Assembly: GCA_900596015.1 (NCBI GenBank) | Contig: UVIF01000004.1 | Coordinates: 1 to 64,000 of the forward strand | Length of the DNA: 64,000 nucleotides | Source of the DNA: Pseudomonas viridiflava | GTDB taxonomy: Bacteria > Pseudomonadota > Gammaproteobacteria > Pseudomonadales > Pseudomonadaceae | Direction of reading: 5' to 3' | In this document: positions 46,201 through 55,956 of the stretch, in pieces | Numbering within the stretch: position 1 is the first letter of the stretch | Layout: every line of letters begins with the position of its first letter | The notes under the pieces: generated by a model | What the model saw: only the letters and a program-made list of their open reading frames with translations | What the model was told of the DNA's origin: nothing | Database searches by the model: none | Program-made: the position numbers and the translations under genes

Positions 46201-48555
46201 ATGTGTTCGATGTGCGATGCGCTCACCCAACTCTGGGTTAACGGAGCGACCAGCCAGGGTGTGAGCACACAGACACCCACCTCCCAAGCCCAGCTTCAGC
46301 ATCTGACGCTGGACCAGCAAGCCAGCTACCTGACCGATGGCTTTTGGCACGACGCTACTGGCGGCTCCCAGCACCATTTTGACGTGCACGCTGGTGGCTC
46401 ACTCACCGTCAACCTGGCCAGGTTGAGCTCAACGGCGCAGGTTGTTGCTAAGTATGCGCTGCAAACCTGGACAAACGTCAGTGGCATCAAATTCGTGGAA
46501 ACCGCCGCCGCTGGCGCGATCAATTTTAGCGAAAACAAAAGTGGTGCCTACTCCAGCTCCAACTATGCAGGCAGCATCATCTCGAACAGCAGCGTCAACG
46601 TCGCTTCGGATTGGGTGAAGTACGGTTCGTATTACGTGCAAACCTACATTCATGAAATCGGCCACGCGTTGGGGTTGGGCCATGCGGGCAATTACAACGG
46701 CAGCGCGGCTTTTCCCAACAATGCGTTTTACCAGGAGGACAGCTGGAAGTATTCGGTGATGTCCTACTTCAGTCAGGACGAGAATACGTATTCCAATGCT
46801 TCTTTCGGCTACGTCGTGACCCCCATGCTGGCAGACATCGTGGCCATCCAGTCGCTGTACGGCACCGCCGTCACCCGTACGGGTGATGATATTTACCGTT
46901 TCGACACGGCTGACGCCACAACCGGAACCGACTTCATGCTTGGCCGGGTAGCCACGATCTATGATTCGGGCGGCAACGACACGATCAACGTGAGCACCTA
47001 TGTCGGCGCCCAGACAGTCGATTTGAGAAGCGAAGCTTTTTCCAGCGTATACGGCGGTCTATCGAATATTGCAATCGCACGCGGGACGGTCATCGAGAAT
47101 GCCGTCACCGGTGCAGGCGCAGATACGCTGATCGGCAATGCAATAGGTAATTTTCTTGATGCGGGTGCGGGCAATGACCAGCTGCAAGGCGGCGATGGCA
47201 ACGATCGGCTAATGGGTGGGACTGGCTCGGACATGCTTAATGGTGGTAGCGGCACGGACACAGCGATGTATGCCGAAGCAGGTGCCAGATACTTTGCAAC
47301 TTACAAAGCCGAGCTTTTAAGCCAAGGCACCCTCAGCGTTCACGATGCGCAAACGTCCGACGTGGACACGCTTTCAAGCATCGAAAAGCTGGCTTTCATG
47401 GACCAAACCGCCACTCTCGACGAAGTGCTGATGGCTTTCCGTAGCCGATACGGGACTTTCAACGCCGACAGTGACGCTACTGTCTCGTTAGGCTTCGGCT
47501 CGGAGCTTCATCACATCGCGCTCACCGAGAGTCAGGCTGACGTTGCCAGGCTCTATACACTCTTTGGACGCACGCCTGATTACCAGGGCTTGAATCACTG
47601 GCTGACGCAACAGGCGATGGGCAGTTCGCAGGCAGAGATTCGCGATGCCTTTCTGAATTCTGCTGAAGTGGTGCAGCGCTACAGCGGGCTAGATAATCGA
47701 GACTTTGTGCTTGACCTCTACCAGACCCTTCTGCATCGCACAGGCGATGACGCAGGTGTGGCGTACTGGAATACGCTGCAGCAGGCTGGTTTGAGTCGAA
47801 CAGCGGTCATTGATAGCTTCCTGAATTCGCGCGAGAGCCGCGACCTGTCGCAAGGCGAGACAGGATTTATAAAGATCGTGGCTCATAACGCCTGGAACAA
47901 TCTGGATATGGTGGTGGGCAAAGGCTTGGCCACCGGCACGGTTGGCGATGACCAGATCAGTGAGCAGGAAGTCAGGCTTGATAGCAATGGGGTTTCCCAT
48001 CTGGTCGGCAACTCTGGTATCGACACCTTCATTTTCAACGATGTTGCATCCGCCTACACGATCAGCGCACTCGATACCGACACGCTATCAGTCAGCCGGT
48101 CCTCGGGATCTACTGCGCAGTTCAATCTTGATAGCTTCAACGTGCTCGATTTCGCAGATCGCGAGCTGTTCATTCTCGACGCAGCGCAGGCAAGCATTGG
48201 TCGCCTGTACACCATTCTGGATCGTATTCCCGATACCGAAGGCCTGAAGTACTGGCTGTCTCAAGGCGCCGCGAGCGAGACCGGTACCCAGGTTGCGAAT
48301 GCATTTGTGCAATCTGCCGAATTTTCCCAGGGCCTGCCCGATGACAGCGACGCAGCCTTTGTCGACCATGTTTATCACAAGGTGCTAAACAGAGGCAGCG
48401 ATGCTGACGGTTTGGCCTATTGGGTCCACTCGCTGGACACAGGTACAAGTCGCGGACAGGTGGCATTTGATATCGCCAACGTGGAAGAGTCCGTCGCGCT
48501 GACCCAAGGGGATGCCGGGTTCATTCAATTGATTGGGCATGCCGATTGGGTTTGA
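46201..48555 (+). CDS. Serralysin-type (M10B) zinc metalloprotease with RTX and DUF4214-like repeats
   Basis: The 784-aa secreted protease has the zinc site [11 protein letters not shown] at 151-161, the Met-turn SVMSYF at 185-190 with the serralysin Tyr, and [11 protein letters not shown] at 211-221 closing the catalytic domain. RTX repeats ([36 protein letters not shown]) lie at about 303-352. Unlike normal serralysins of about 480 aa, a 430-residue extension carries four DUF4214-like repeats (about 448-492, 503-545, 665-710, 722-766). No signal peptide is seen, as expected for a type I substrate; the end is IGHADWV. GGAG stands 8 nt before the ATG. No exporter is adjacent, so the system at 22900-27495 may export it. 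No inhibitor gene of the AprI type is visible. Confidence 0.92.
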   Translation: MCSMCDALTQLWVNGATSQGVSTQTPTSQAQLQHLTLDQQASYLTDGFWHDATGGSQHHFDVHAGGSLTVNLARLSSTAQVVAKYALQTWTNVSGIKFVETAAAGAINFSENKSGAYSSSNYAGSIISNSSVNVASDWVKYGSYYVQTYIHEIGHALGLGHAGNYNGSAAFPNNAFYQEDSWKYSVMSYFSQDENTYSNASFGYVVTPMLADIVAIQSLYGTAVTRTGDDIYRFDTADATTGTDFMLGRVATIYDSGGNDTINVSTYVGAQTVDLRSEAFSSVYGGLSNIAIARGTVIENAVTGAGADTLIGNAIGNFLDAGAGNDQLQGGDGNDRLMGGTGSDMLNGGSGTDTAMYAEAGARYFATYKAELLSQGTLSVHDAQTSDVDTLSSIEKLAFMDQTATLDEVLMAFRSRYGTFNADSDATVSLGFGSELHHIALTESQADVARLYTLFGRTPDYQGLNHWLTQQAMGSSQAEIRDAFLNSAEVVQRYSGLDNRDFVLDLYQTLLHRTGDDAGVAYWNTLQQAGLSRTAVIDSFLNSRESRDLSQGETGFIKIVAHNAWNNLDMVVGKGLATGTVGDDQISEQEVRLDSNGVSHLVGNSGIDTFIFNDVASAYTISALDTDTLSVSRSSGSTAQFNLDSFNVLDFADRELFILDAAQASIGRLYTILDRIPDTEGLKYWLSQGAASETGTQVANAFVQSAEFSQGLPDDSDAAFVDHVYHKVLNRGSDADGLAYWVHSLDTGTSRGQVAFDIANVEESVALTQGDAGFIQLIGHADWV

Positions 48556-48658
48556 TGAACTTGCGCTAGAGATTGGGCAAATCCTCGCTAGATTTCATCC
48601 GATCTGGCTGATCGGAAAACGCATGTGCAGCCCTGATCGCGTTCTTCGGGCATTTATC

Positions 48659-48692
48659 ATGCATAGCCTAGCGTCAACGCTAGGCTATGCAT
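48659..48692. terminator. Perfect 16-bp hairpin between convergent genes
   Basis: ATGCATAGCCTAGCGT, the loop CA and ACGCTAGGCTATGCAT form a perfect inverted repeat just after the protease gene and 7 bp before the stop of the minus-strand GT-C gene. It likely ends transcription from both sides, although T-runs are short. Confidence 0.7.
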
Positions 48693-48698
48693 CTTTCC

Positions 48699-50660
48699 TC
48701 AAGGCAACAGCTCAACTCCTCGCAACCCTACGCCCAGCCGCCGGGGATCATCCGACAGCCCTCGCTCAAGCGCTGACTTCGCATTCTCTACATGCACATC
48801 CAGTGTCAGGATCGGGGTTTTGCAGCTATCCACCTTCACCTTGACCGGGATCAAGCCATCCGCAGGCAAAGCCCCGTCGAACAGAACATTGCCGTCTTGG
48901 CTGATCTGTACAGGTTGATCTGCAAAGCTTTCGACGTGCAGGGTCAGGCTGAGGCTCTCTTTCCCTGCATAGGGTTGCGCCGGGTTGCACGGCAATACCA
49001 GCGTAGCGTTCGCGCTCGACCACCGTCCCCACGGCTCTGTAGCAAACCAGCCATCGCCTATCATGGGTGAGCCGGTGCCATTGGTGCCTACCTGATAGCT
49101 ACCGGGGGCCATTATGAATGCGGCAGAAGCGAGTTGGTCTTTGCTGAGTTGGACATACTGGTCTTCGGTCACTCCCGCGAAGTCGGTCTCTACCAGATTC
49201 TCCAGCTTTTTGAGGTCGAGGGTGCATAACGACGGTGCTGTGACCATGCGCTCGCGTTGGCCTGCGAAGACGAACAGCTTGTGGCAGTCAGGCCCAAGTA
49301 CCGCACGTGGCTTCAACACCTTGATGGCTTCGCCATACCCGGAGTAGCGTTCGGTGAACACTTCGGCTGGCGGGTAGTAAATGCCTGGGGCGTTGGTCTG
49401 AATGACGTTGGACAACCACGAAGGAGACGAATATTGCTCGGGCTTGACGGGATTGTTTTGCTGTATGCCATAGATCCCAAGAGCCAGTAGCACCAAGGTC
49501 CACAGCGCTGTCATGACGCGCCCGAAGGGTAGGCAGCGTGCGACGAAATAGACAACCGGGAAGAATGCCGGCAGGTACCACAGCGAGTAGCGGGCGACAC
49601 CCGGGGTGCCTGCGGAGTTGAGGTTTATGGTCGATGAATGAGCATAGAAGTTGATGAGGAAGAAGGCGCCCAGGAAAACATAGAAGGCCCTGTCGCCACC
49701 CTCCCCGGCTCTGGGTTTCGCCCATTTCAACAGCGCCACAGCGGTCAGGATGAAGAACACACCTACCGGCCAGTTGGGCAACAGGCCCAGGTCCGGATCG
49801 AGGATCCAGATATAGAACGTCGACAGATTACTGCCTAAGGAAGCGCCACCGGCGAGCAGTTGCGGTGTGATCACACCGAATCTCAGGAAGTAGTAGACCG
49901 GGTGCGCCATTACGGCAAAGGCGGTGCCGACTACCAGGCACACTTCGAATAGGGTGAAACGTTGCGTGCGCAACAGCACGAAGCGATAGGCGAACGGAAT
50001 GAACGCTACCAGCGCAAAACTCGGGTTTTGCGTGGCGGCAATGCCGATGGCCAACGCACCCGCCAGGTACAGCCTGGAAAAGACGAACATGATGCCCATC
50101 AAGGTCAGGCAGTAGGTCAACACTTCTGTGTGAACCTTGTCTGTGAACCAAAGCATGGGAGAAAAAAGCGTAAGCACCGTGAATACGCCGATGCCGCGCT
50201 TTCCATACAACCGGTAAGCGGTCATACCGGTAATGCATAGCAAGAGCCAGTGCAGCGCCAGGAACGCTTGGTGGGGCACAAGAACCAGCCCTACGAGGCT
50301 TACTGCCTTGCTGACGACAAAGGCCAGGAAGCTGTAGAACCAGAAGTGGTTGAAATCAGCCATGTCACCAAGTTGGAGTGCAGGAAACGCGGTCTGCAGC
50401 CACTCCAGCGTGACCAGATCGGCGATGCCGTGTTCCGAATAGAGCTGCTGGTAGGAGGCGAACGAAGCGGGGTTCATCCAGGGCCGCAGCGTATCGCGCC
50501 AGGCCAGGTACATGGCGTAGTACTCCGAGCCATCACCCACGCGCACGGGCGCCAGGCGGCTCAACAGCAGATAGAGGAACAGCAGGGCCAGGCAAATGCC
50601 TACGTAGACGCCCATATGACGTTGTTGCGGCTGGTGAAGTACGGTTTTCGTGTCACGCAT
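48699..50660 (-). CDS. GT-C-like polytopic membrane protein with C-terminal beta domain
   Basis: The 653-aa protein has about 10-12 membrane segments in residues 15-430 (GVYVGICLALLFLYLLLSRL first), an acidic first periplasmic loop with VGDGSEYYAMYLAWRDTL, and a soluble C-terminal part of about 200 aa ending in a beta-rich region (YAGKESLSLTLHVES, LTLDVHVENAKSALERGL). This is the usual layout of GT-C transferases, which use polyprenyl-phosphate sugars on the periplasmic side; the acidic loop residues would be catalytic. A decayed copy of its 3' end is at 45215-45615. It follows the 50792 gene after about 130 bp. The acceptor is unknown (O-antigen or protein). Confidence 0.72.
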   Translation of the reverse strand: MRDTKTVLHQPQQRHMGVYVGICLALLFLYLLLSRLAPVRVGDGSEYYAMYLAWRDTLRPWMNPASFASYQQLYSEHGIADLVTLEWLQTAFPALQLGDMADFNHFWFYSFLAFVVSKAVSLVGLVLVPHQAFLALHWLLLCITGMTAYRLYGKRGIGVFTVLTLFSPMLWFTDKVHTEVLTYCLTLMGIMFVFSRLYLAGALAIGIAATQNPSFALVAFIPFAYRFVLLRTQRFTLFEVCLVVGTAFAVMAHPVYYFLRFGVITPQLLAGGASLGSNLSTFYIWILDPDLGLLPNWPVGVFFILTAVALLKWAKPRAGEGGDRAFYVFLGAFFLINFYAHSSTINLNSAGTPGVARYSLWYLPAFFPVVYFVARCLPFGRVMTALWTLVLLALGIYGIQQNNPVKPEQYSSPSWLSNVIQTNAPGIYYPPAEVFTERYSGYGEAIKVLKPRAVLGPDCHKLFVFAGQRERMVTAPSLCTLDLKKLENLVETDFAGVTEDQYVQLSKDQLASAAFIMAPGSYQVGTNGTGSPMIGDGWFATEPWGRWSSANATLVLPCNPAQPYAGKESLSLTLHVESFADQPVQISQDGNVLFDGALPADGLIPVKVKVDSCKTPILTLDVHVENAKSALERGLSDDPRRLGVGLRGVELLP

Positions 50661-50791
50661 AAAGTCGACTTCCGTGCATGCTTACCGCTGGGGCTGTCAG
50701 GCCGGCAGCGGCGGGTTGGAAATGTTTAAGGCGATACCCCGTTCTATCTCGCCCACGATGGATGTCGGCAGGAGTTGGCGAAGGACTGCTG

Positions 50792-52717
50792 TTACTCAAA
50801 CGTCAATTCCTTAACCGAGAAGCTCAATTCTCGAGTGTCTTCACTCAATCCCAGTGCCTTGGGTGAGATGGCGTCGGGCGCGTCGAACTCGACTACGTAG
50901 CCACGCTCGGTGGGTGCCGGGATTGCAACCTGAATGGGTTCTACCAGGCCTTCATAGAGAAACTCTCCTTCATACACGCGCTGGCCATTGACCTTGATCA
51001 ACAGTCTTTGTCGCGGATGAGCGGCGCTCAGGAAAGGCCTGATTTTTACCTTCAGGGTATTGGGAGCAACGCTGGGTCGAAGCCAGGTAAAGCGCCCGTG
51101 TGGGGTCTGCATCCAGCGCCCGTGTGCCTCTGGAACGCTGAAACCGTCGATGCTGCCCACAGGCAAGGTGCTGTCGGAGGTGAAATCGAAGGAGGTCTGC
51201 TGCTTTTCAACCTCTTGCGCCAACGTCGCCAGGCACGCGGCTGAGTTGACTACCAGTAGACGGTTGCTGTTGCGCCGGCACTGGGGGCTGTCATAACGGG
51301 GAGTACCGGGCGCGGTGATGACATTGTCGTACTTGCTGAAATCGGTTATGGCGTGGGTGTAGAAGATTTCAGGTGTGGCGTACTTGCGTGAGGTACGAGC
51401 GATCGCCAAGGTAAACATGTAATCGAAGGTCGACTCCTTGCTCAGACCTATCACCACATCCTGCTTGGGCGACACCGCCGGTGTGTACTGGCTGGCGAGC
51501 AAGCCGATCATGCTTTTTTCGAGCTGTACGAGCTCGGACACGTCGAAATCACTCTTGCGCGGCGTAGCGTTGGTTGCGATACAGAAGAACAGTACGGCCG
51601 CGCCGGGTGCAAACAGCCAGCCCGGCAACTGCAACGCTCGGATTCGGGGCCGACGCAGGACCAGAGCGCCCAAGCCGACACTGGCAAGCACCAACAATTG
51701 CGTCAGCAGGCCGTTTCCGTACTTCTTGACTGCGTAATCGGAGCCATAGCCAAACTGCGCCAGAACCATCTGCAACAGGCAGAGCGTGGCCATGGCCATG
51801 CCTAGCGCCGACAGGTACTTGAGCACGGGCCAGGCGTACTGGCCATGAGGTCGCAAGTAGGCCCACGCGGCTGCAATGGACATCGCCATTACAGCCAGGC
51901 AAACGGTGATCAAACCCACCGGGTAGCTGATTCGATCAAAGCCCAGGCCGCCGTTGTTATCCGCGATCTGGCGCATGGCAGCGAATGCCGGATTGATCAG
52001 TACGCCAGCCAACGCACAGGTCGGGACGATGAGTGCGGGCAGCAGCCAGACCCTCAGTCGCGGGTCCGAACGGCGAACCTTGATGCCATCCACAAGTAAC
52101 ACAAAACCAAGCACACCCAGCAGCTCGAGGGTGGGCAACAGGTGTATGCCGGTGTTGATGAATATGCCGATGACCAGCATGAAGTAGGCGCACCAGCGGC
52201 CGGCCTTGCGCTCGGACAGCAGACCGATCGCGATAACCAGCATGGTCACGCTTTGCGCCATCAACTGGGAGAAGAAGTAGTTGTCGACCAGCTCTGCGCC
52301 GTGCACTTCCAGGTGGAAGGCCCGCTTGTTGAGAAACGAGAGCACGGCAAGGCAGACGATGCTCGCAACCGCCAACGCACGCGGCAGCGTGCCCAGCAGG
52401 TAGACGTAGCAAAACCAGATCAGGAAAAGTGAAAGCAGCGCGGTCAGGTGCAAGCCGAGCAACGGCGACCCCACTATGAAGCCTGCGGCCGCAGCCACGA
52501 TGTGGCTCAGCCGAGGGTAGAAATTCATCTCGCCCATGGAGGGATCGGTGGGATTACCGAGGTTGAATTGCTCGCCTATCCTGAACACCAGCACGTAGTG
52601 GTGGGCCAGGTCGACGGCATGCCCCCACAGCGCGTCGATGTTGAGCGCTACCAACAGCGCCAAAGCCAAGAACATCAAACAGACCATCAGCTTTGACGGC
52701 ACATTTCCTGCGTGCAT
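50792..52717 (-). CDS. GT-C-like polytopic membrane protein
   Basis: The 641-aa protein has about 11 membrane segments (residues 10-400; LMVCLMFLALALLVALNIDA first) and the acidic loop AVDLAHHYVLVFRIGE, then a soluble C-terminal part with a beta-rich end (LLIKVNGQRVYEGEFLYEGL). It matches the protein encoded at 48699 in layout, and the two are probably distant paralogues. I choose the ATG at 52717 because GGAG stands 6 nt upstream; ATGs at 52747 and 52744 have poorer spacing. It begins after a terminator (52773-52805), so it is not co-transcribed with the FAD gene by read-through alone. Confidence 0.7.
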   Translation of the reverse strand: MHAGNVPSKLMVCLMFLALALLVALNIDALWGHAVDLAHHYVLVFRIGEQFNLGNPTDPSMGEMNFYPRLSHIVAAAAGFIVGSPLLGLHLTALLSLFLIWFCYVYLLGTLPRALAVASIVCLAVLSFLNKRAFHLEVHGAELVDNYFFSQLMAQSVTMLVIAIGLLSERKAGRWCAYFMLVIGIFINTGIHLLPTLELLGVLGFVLLVDGIKVRRSDPRLRVWLLPALIVPTCALAGVLINPAFAAMRQIADNNGGLGFDRISYPVGLITVCLAVMAMSIAAAWAYLRPHGQYAWPVLKYLSALGMAMATLCLLQMVLAQFGYGSDYAVKKYGNGLLTQLLVLASVGLGALVLRRPRIRALQLPGWLFAPGAAVLFFCIATNATPRKSDFDVSELVQLEKSMIGLLASQYTPAVSPKQDVVIGLSKESTFDYMFTLAIARTSRKYATPEIFYTHAITDFSKYDNVITAPGTPRYDSPQCRRNSNRLLVVNSAACLATLAQEVEKQQTSFDFTSDSTLPVGSIDGFSVPEAHGRWMQTPHGRFTWLRPSVAPNTLKVKIRPFLSAAHPRQRLLIKVNGQRVYEGEFLYEGLVEPIQVAIPAPTERGYVVEFDAPDAISPKALGLSEDTRELSFSVKELTFE

Positions 52718-52772
52718 TTGCTTCTCCAAGATGAGCGTACCCATCATCCTTTATGGGACCCTTCAAAAACGG

Positions 52773-52805
52773 CTCCGGGCGTCTGCACTGGTCAGACACC
52801 CGGAG
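52773..52805 (-). terminator. Intrinsic terminator after the FAD oxidoreductase gene
   Basis: On the minus strand CTCCGGG and CCCGGAG plus GTCTG/CAGAC form an interrupted 12-bp stem, followed closely by CCGTTTTTGAAG. It starts 26 bp after the stop codon and ends the rfbG-to-FAD gene run. Confidence 0.8.
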
Positions 52806-52830
52806 ATTTACCCTACCTGTGCAACCGTAT

Positions 52831-54132
52831 TTACAGCCGCTTGGCGATGGCTCGGCCTTCGCGAATGGCGTAGTTGGTACCACGGTCTTCCGGATAGATC
52901 TGCGCCATGGTCGAGATCAAGGCGTTGTCGTACGGCGTCGAGGCATCTGGCACGTACTGCGAATAGTTACGCTCGGTCACCGGCTGCGCGTATTCGGAGC
53001 GCCATACCTTGTAGTCGACGACCCAGTCCTTCTCGAACTTGGGGAACATACGCTTGAGGTGACCCAAGGCGAAGTCCAGGTACTGTTCGTCGTTATAGCC
53101 CCACACCGGATCCTGGGTTGCCAGGTAGCGCGACAGGTAGGCGATGTGCGTGCCCTTGTAGTTTTCAGGGGTGTCGAAGTTGGTGTGCTCGATCACGCCC
53201 ACGAACGGGAAGCCCGGGTCGTTGACGTTCAGCCAGTAGGTATCGGACAGGCTGTGCTTCAAACGCAGCACCAGGCACATGTTGCCCAGGTACTTGACGC
53301 GGCGCAGCTTGGCCAGCCACTGGTCGTCGGCCTTGCCTTCGAACAGGTCGGCGATCAACGGGAACGACGGCGTGAACAGGAACTTCTTGCCGGCGATTTC
53401 GCCCTTGTCAGTGGTCACGGCGGTGATCTGCTTGCCTTCGGTGACCAGGCCTTGGACCTTGGTATTCAGGATCACTTCGCCGCCGTGCTCGCGGATGGCC
53501 GAAACCAGCGCTTCGGCCAGACGACCGAAACCGCCCTTGAAGTAGGCCAGTTCTTCGCCGCCCTTGTCGTTACGGGTGCTGCCGCGCAGTACCAGCTTCT
53601 TCCACATCCACACGGCGTTGACCGCTTCGGCGTAGACAGAGAACTTGGAGTCGATCAACGGCTCCCAGACCACCTTGTACACCGACTTGCCGCACATGCC
53701 TTCCAGCCATTCACGAATGCTCAGGTGCTCGATGGACTTCCAGTCCTTGATCTTGCGCACTTGGAACACCAGCAGGCCCAGGCGAATACGGTCGACGAAG
53801 GACAGTGCCTTGAAGCGCAGCAGGTCCAGCGGCGTGGAGAGTTTCCACATGCGGCCGTTGAAGTACATGCCGGTACGGGTTGGCAGCAGAATCACGTCGC
53901 CTTCCAGACCCAATTCCTTGACCAGTTCAGGTACGAACACGTCGTTGTTGAACCAGTGGTGGTAGAACTTCTCTACACGCACGCCATCGTCGAATTCGAA
54001 AATACCGGCCAGGCCGCCAGGGGTGGAGTCCGCTTCGATGACTTGTACGCTCTTGCCTTGCTTGGCCAGTACATACGCTGCGGTGAGGCCGGTAAAACCG
54101 CCCCCTACAATCACTACGTCGTAGTTATTCAT
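52831..54132 (-). CDS. FAD-dependent oxidoreductase of the amine-oxidase / UDP-galactopyranose mutase-like group
   Basis: The 433-aa flavoprotein has the dinucleotide-binding VVIVGGGFTGLTAAYVLAKQ at residues 6-25, an Arg/Glu-type EADSTPGGLAG and a long substrate domain (VEKFYHHWFNNDVFVPELV) that recalls protoporphyrinogen-oxidase-like and UDP-galactopyranose-mutase-like enzymes. The C-terminus lacks a membrane segment. It is the last gene of the CDP-sugar run (30 bp after the YbhN-type gene). It could modify a nucleotide sugar or a polyprenyl-linked sugar; no substrate can be read from the sequence. Confidence 0.72.
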   Translation of the reverse strand: MNNYDVVIVGGGFTGLTAAYVLAKQGKSVQVIEADSTPGGLAGIFEFDDGVRVEKFYHHWFNNDVFVPELVKELGLEGDVILLPTRTGMYFNGRMWKLSTPLDLLRFKALSFVDRIRLGLLVFQVRKIKDWKSIEHLSIREWLEGMCGKSVYKVVWEPLIDSKFSVYAEAVNAVWMWKKLVLRGSTRNDKGGEELAYFKGGFGRLAEALVSAIREHGGEVILNTKVQGLVTEGKQITAVTTDKGEIAGKKFLFTPSFPLIADLFEGKADDQWLAKLRRVKYLGNMCLVLRLKHSLSDTYWLNVNDPGFPFVGVIEHTNFDTPENYKGTHIAYLSRYLATQDPVWGYNDEQYLDFALGHLKRMFPKFEKDWVVDYKVWRSEYAQPVTERNYSQYVPDASTPYDNALISTMAQIYPEDRGTNYAIREGRAIAKRL

Positions 54133-54162
54133 TGATGATTACCAGAATGGATAGGGTCTTGA

Positions 54163-55170
54163 TCACTTGCGGGCGGCCTTGAACAGAGCCGGCCGGGACC
54201 AGATGGCCAGAGCACCGACGATAGTGGTCGGCAGCCAAAGCGCCAGGTGTACGATCACGGCGTAACTGCCCGCTTGCGCGGAAGTACCGCCGATCAGGGA
54301 AACTGCGGTGAATGCCGCGAGGTGGAACGGACCTACATAACCGGGTGAAGACGGCGCCAGCGTGGACAGCGTGGTGATTGCCATGACCAGCAGAGCCATC
54401 AACGGCGTCGCCTCGAGGCCAAGACCTTGCAGGGCGAAATAGAACAAGCCCGCCTCGCCTACCCAGACCAATATCGACAGCAGCAGCATGGTGCCCAGCA
54501 CCCGCGGGCGCGACATCACGTCGAAGCTTTCAAACAGGCCAGCAATGGTGCGGAAGATCTGCTGCAGTTTGGCCGAGCCCCTGCTCGCTTCAGTGCCGCC
54601 GCCCAGCTTGTTGAACAAGCGCGCGAAACTGCCGGAGAAGAAGAAGCCTACGGCCAAGGCGATACCACCCAGCAATGCCAGCACCACTGCGCTTTCGCGC
54701 AATGCAGGCGGGACTTGCAGCGTCTGAATGGCGAGCACGCCCAGGGCGAGACAGGCCAGCAGTGTGACCAGGTCGATCAGGCGCTCGACCACCAGGCTGG
54801 TCGCCGCTGCAGTTTTGGTAACGCCCATGGCACTTGGAAATACCAGTGCGCGAACAACGTCGCCAAGACGTAGCGGCAGCACGTTGTTGAGCGCAATCGC
54901 ACCCAGAAACGGTGCGGCGCAATTCTTGAAGCTGACCTTGCTGCCCGTAGCCGAAAGCATCACTGACCAGCGGAAGATCCGCACGCAGTAGCCGAACGCC
55001 AGGGACAGCACACCCAGGATCAGGTAATGCCATTCGAACTGCTTGAGGGCGTCAACTACTTCGGAGAACTTCACCAGACGGAAAATCGCCGCCAGACAGA
55101 TGAGCGTGATGCCGCCCCCTATCAGGTGCTTGATCCAACGCCTTTCTTTTACCGCTGTCGCTTGAGTCAT
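54163..55170 (-). CDS. YbhN/UPF0104-type polytopic membrane protein
   Basis: The 335-aa protein has about 8 membrane segments and matches the lysylphosphatidylglycerol-synthase transmembrane-like family (AglD/YbhN type), with LPLRLGDVVRALVFPSAMG near residue 88 and TTLSTLAPSSPGYVGPFHL near 266. Members occur in polyprenyl-sugar and lipid pathways, and some are suggested to move lipid-linked sugars across the membrane. Here it stands between rfbF and the FAD gene (8 bp after rfbF), so it may be the flippase of a GtrB-made polyprenyl sugar. ATG at 55170 is preferred over 55212, which would overlap the rfbF stop. Confidence 0.75.
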   Translation of the reverse strand: MTQATAVKERRWIKHLIGGGITLICLAAIFRLVKFSEVVDALKQFEWHYLILGVLSLAFGYCVRIFRWSVMLSATGSKVSFKNCAAPFLGAIALNNVLPLRLGDVVRALVFPSAMGVTKTAAATSLVVERLIDLVTLLACLALGVLAIQTLQVPPALRESAVVLALLGGIALAVGFFFSGSFARLFNKLGGGTEASRGSAKLQQIFRTIAGLFESFDVMSRPRVLGTMLLLSILVWVGEAGLFYFALQGLGLEATPLMALLVMAITTLSTLAPSSPGYVGPFHLAAFTAVSLIGGTSAQAGSYAVIVHLALWLPTTIVGALAIWSRPALFKAARK

Positions 55171-55178
55171 GTGTTTGC

Positions 55179-55946
55179 TCAGATCCGCCACGGGGCTTTG
55201 TTGGCGGCCCACAGGGCTTCGAGCTCGCGCTTGTCACGCAGCGTGTCGCAAGGCTGCCAGAAACCTGTGTGGTGGAATGCTGAGAGTTGTCCGTCTTTGG
55301 CCAGGTTTGTCAGCGGCTCCCGCTCCCAGGAGATGCTGTCGCCATCGATGTACTTGATGACTTCGGGCTCAAGGACGAAGAAGCCGCCGTTGATCCAGCC
55401 AATCTCGTCGCTTGGTTTTTCTTCGAAGCTCGACACGGCATTGTGGGCGTCGATGTTCAGTACGCCGAAACGGCCAGGGGGCTGGACCGCAGCAACGGTG
55501 GCCAACTTGCCGTGCTGACGGTGAAACTCTACTTCGGCACTGATGTTGATGTCGGACAGGCCGTCACCGTAGGTCAGGCAGAACGTTTCGTTGTTCAAAT
55601 AGGGAGCAACGCGCTTGAGACGGCCACCGGTCATCGTTTCCGGGCCGGTGTCGACAAGCGTGATTTTCCAGTCTTCGGCCTGGCTGTTGAGGATCTGCGT
55701 ATCGCCGGTTGACAGGTCGATGGTCATGTCCGACATGTGGCGGTAGTAGTTGAAGAAGAACTCCTTGATGACATAGCCCTTGTAGCCCAGGCAGATGACG
55801 AAGTCCTTGATGCCGTGATTGGCGTACGAACGCATGATGTGCCACAGCAGCGGCTTGCCGCCGATCTCGACCATCGGTTTTGGCTTGGTGTCCGACTCTT
55901 CTGCGATGCGAGTACCCAGGCCACCGGCCAGAATGACAGCTTTCAT
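55179..55946 (-). CDS. rfbF: Glucose-1-phosphate cytidylyltransferase
   Basis: RfbF (DdhA) makes CDP-glucose from CTP and glucose 1-phosphate. The 255-aa protein has KAVILAGGLGTRIAEESDTK at the N-terminus (nucleotide-binding G-G-x-G-T-R), KPKPMVEIGGKPLLWHIM, CLTYGDGLSDIN with the metal Asp and the GFWQPCDTLRDKRELE ending typical of the family. It starts 10 bp after the GT2 gene and works with rfbG three genes upstream. Confidence 0.95.
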   Translation of the reverse strand: MKAVILAGGLGTRIAEESDTKPKPMVEIGGKPLLWHIMRSYANHGIKDFVICLGYKGYVIKEFFFNYYRHMSDMTIDLSTGDTQILNSQAEDWKITLVDTGPETMTGGRLKRVAPYLNNETFCLTYGDGLSDINISAEVEFHRQHGKLATVAAVQPPGRFGVLNIDAHNAVSSFEEKPSDEIGWINGGFFVLEPEVIKYIDGDSISWEREPLTNLAKDGQLSAFHHTGFWQPCDTLRDKRELEALWAANKAPWRI

Positions 55947-55956
55947 ATTACGCTCC

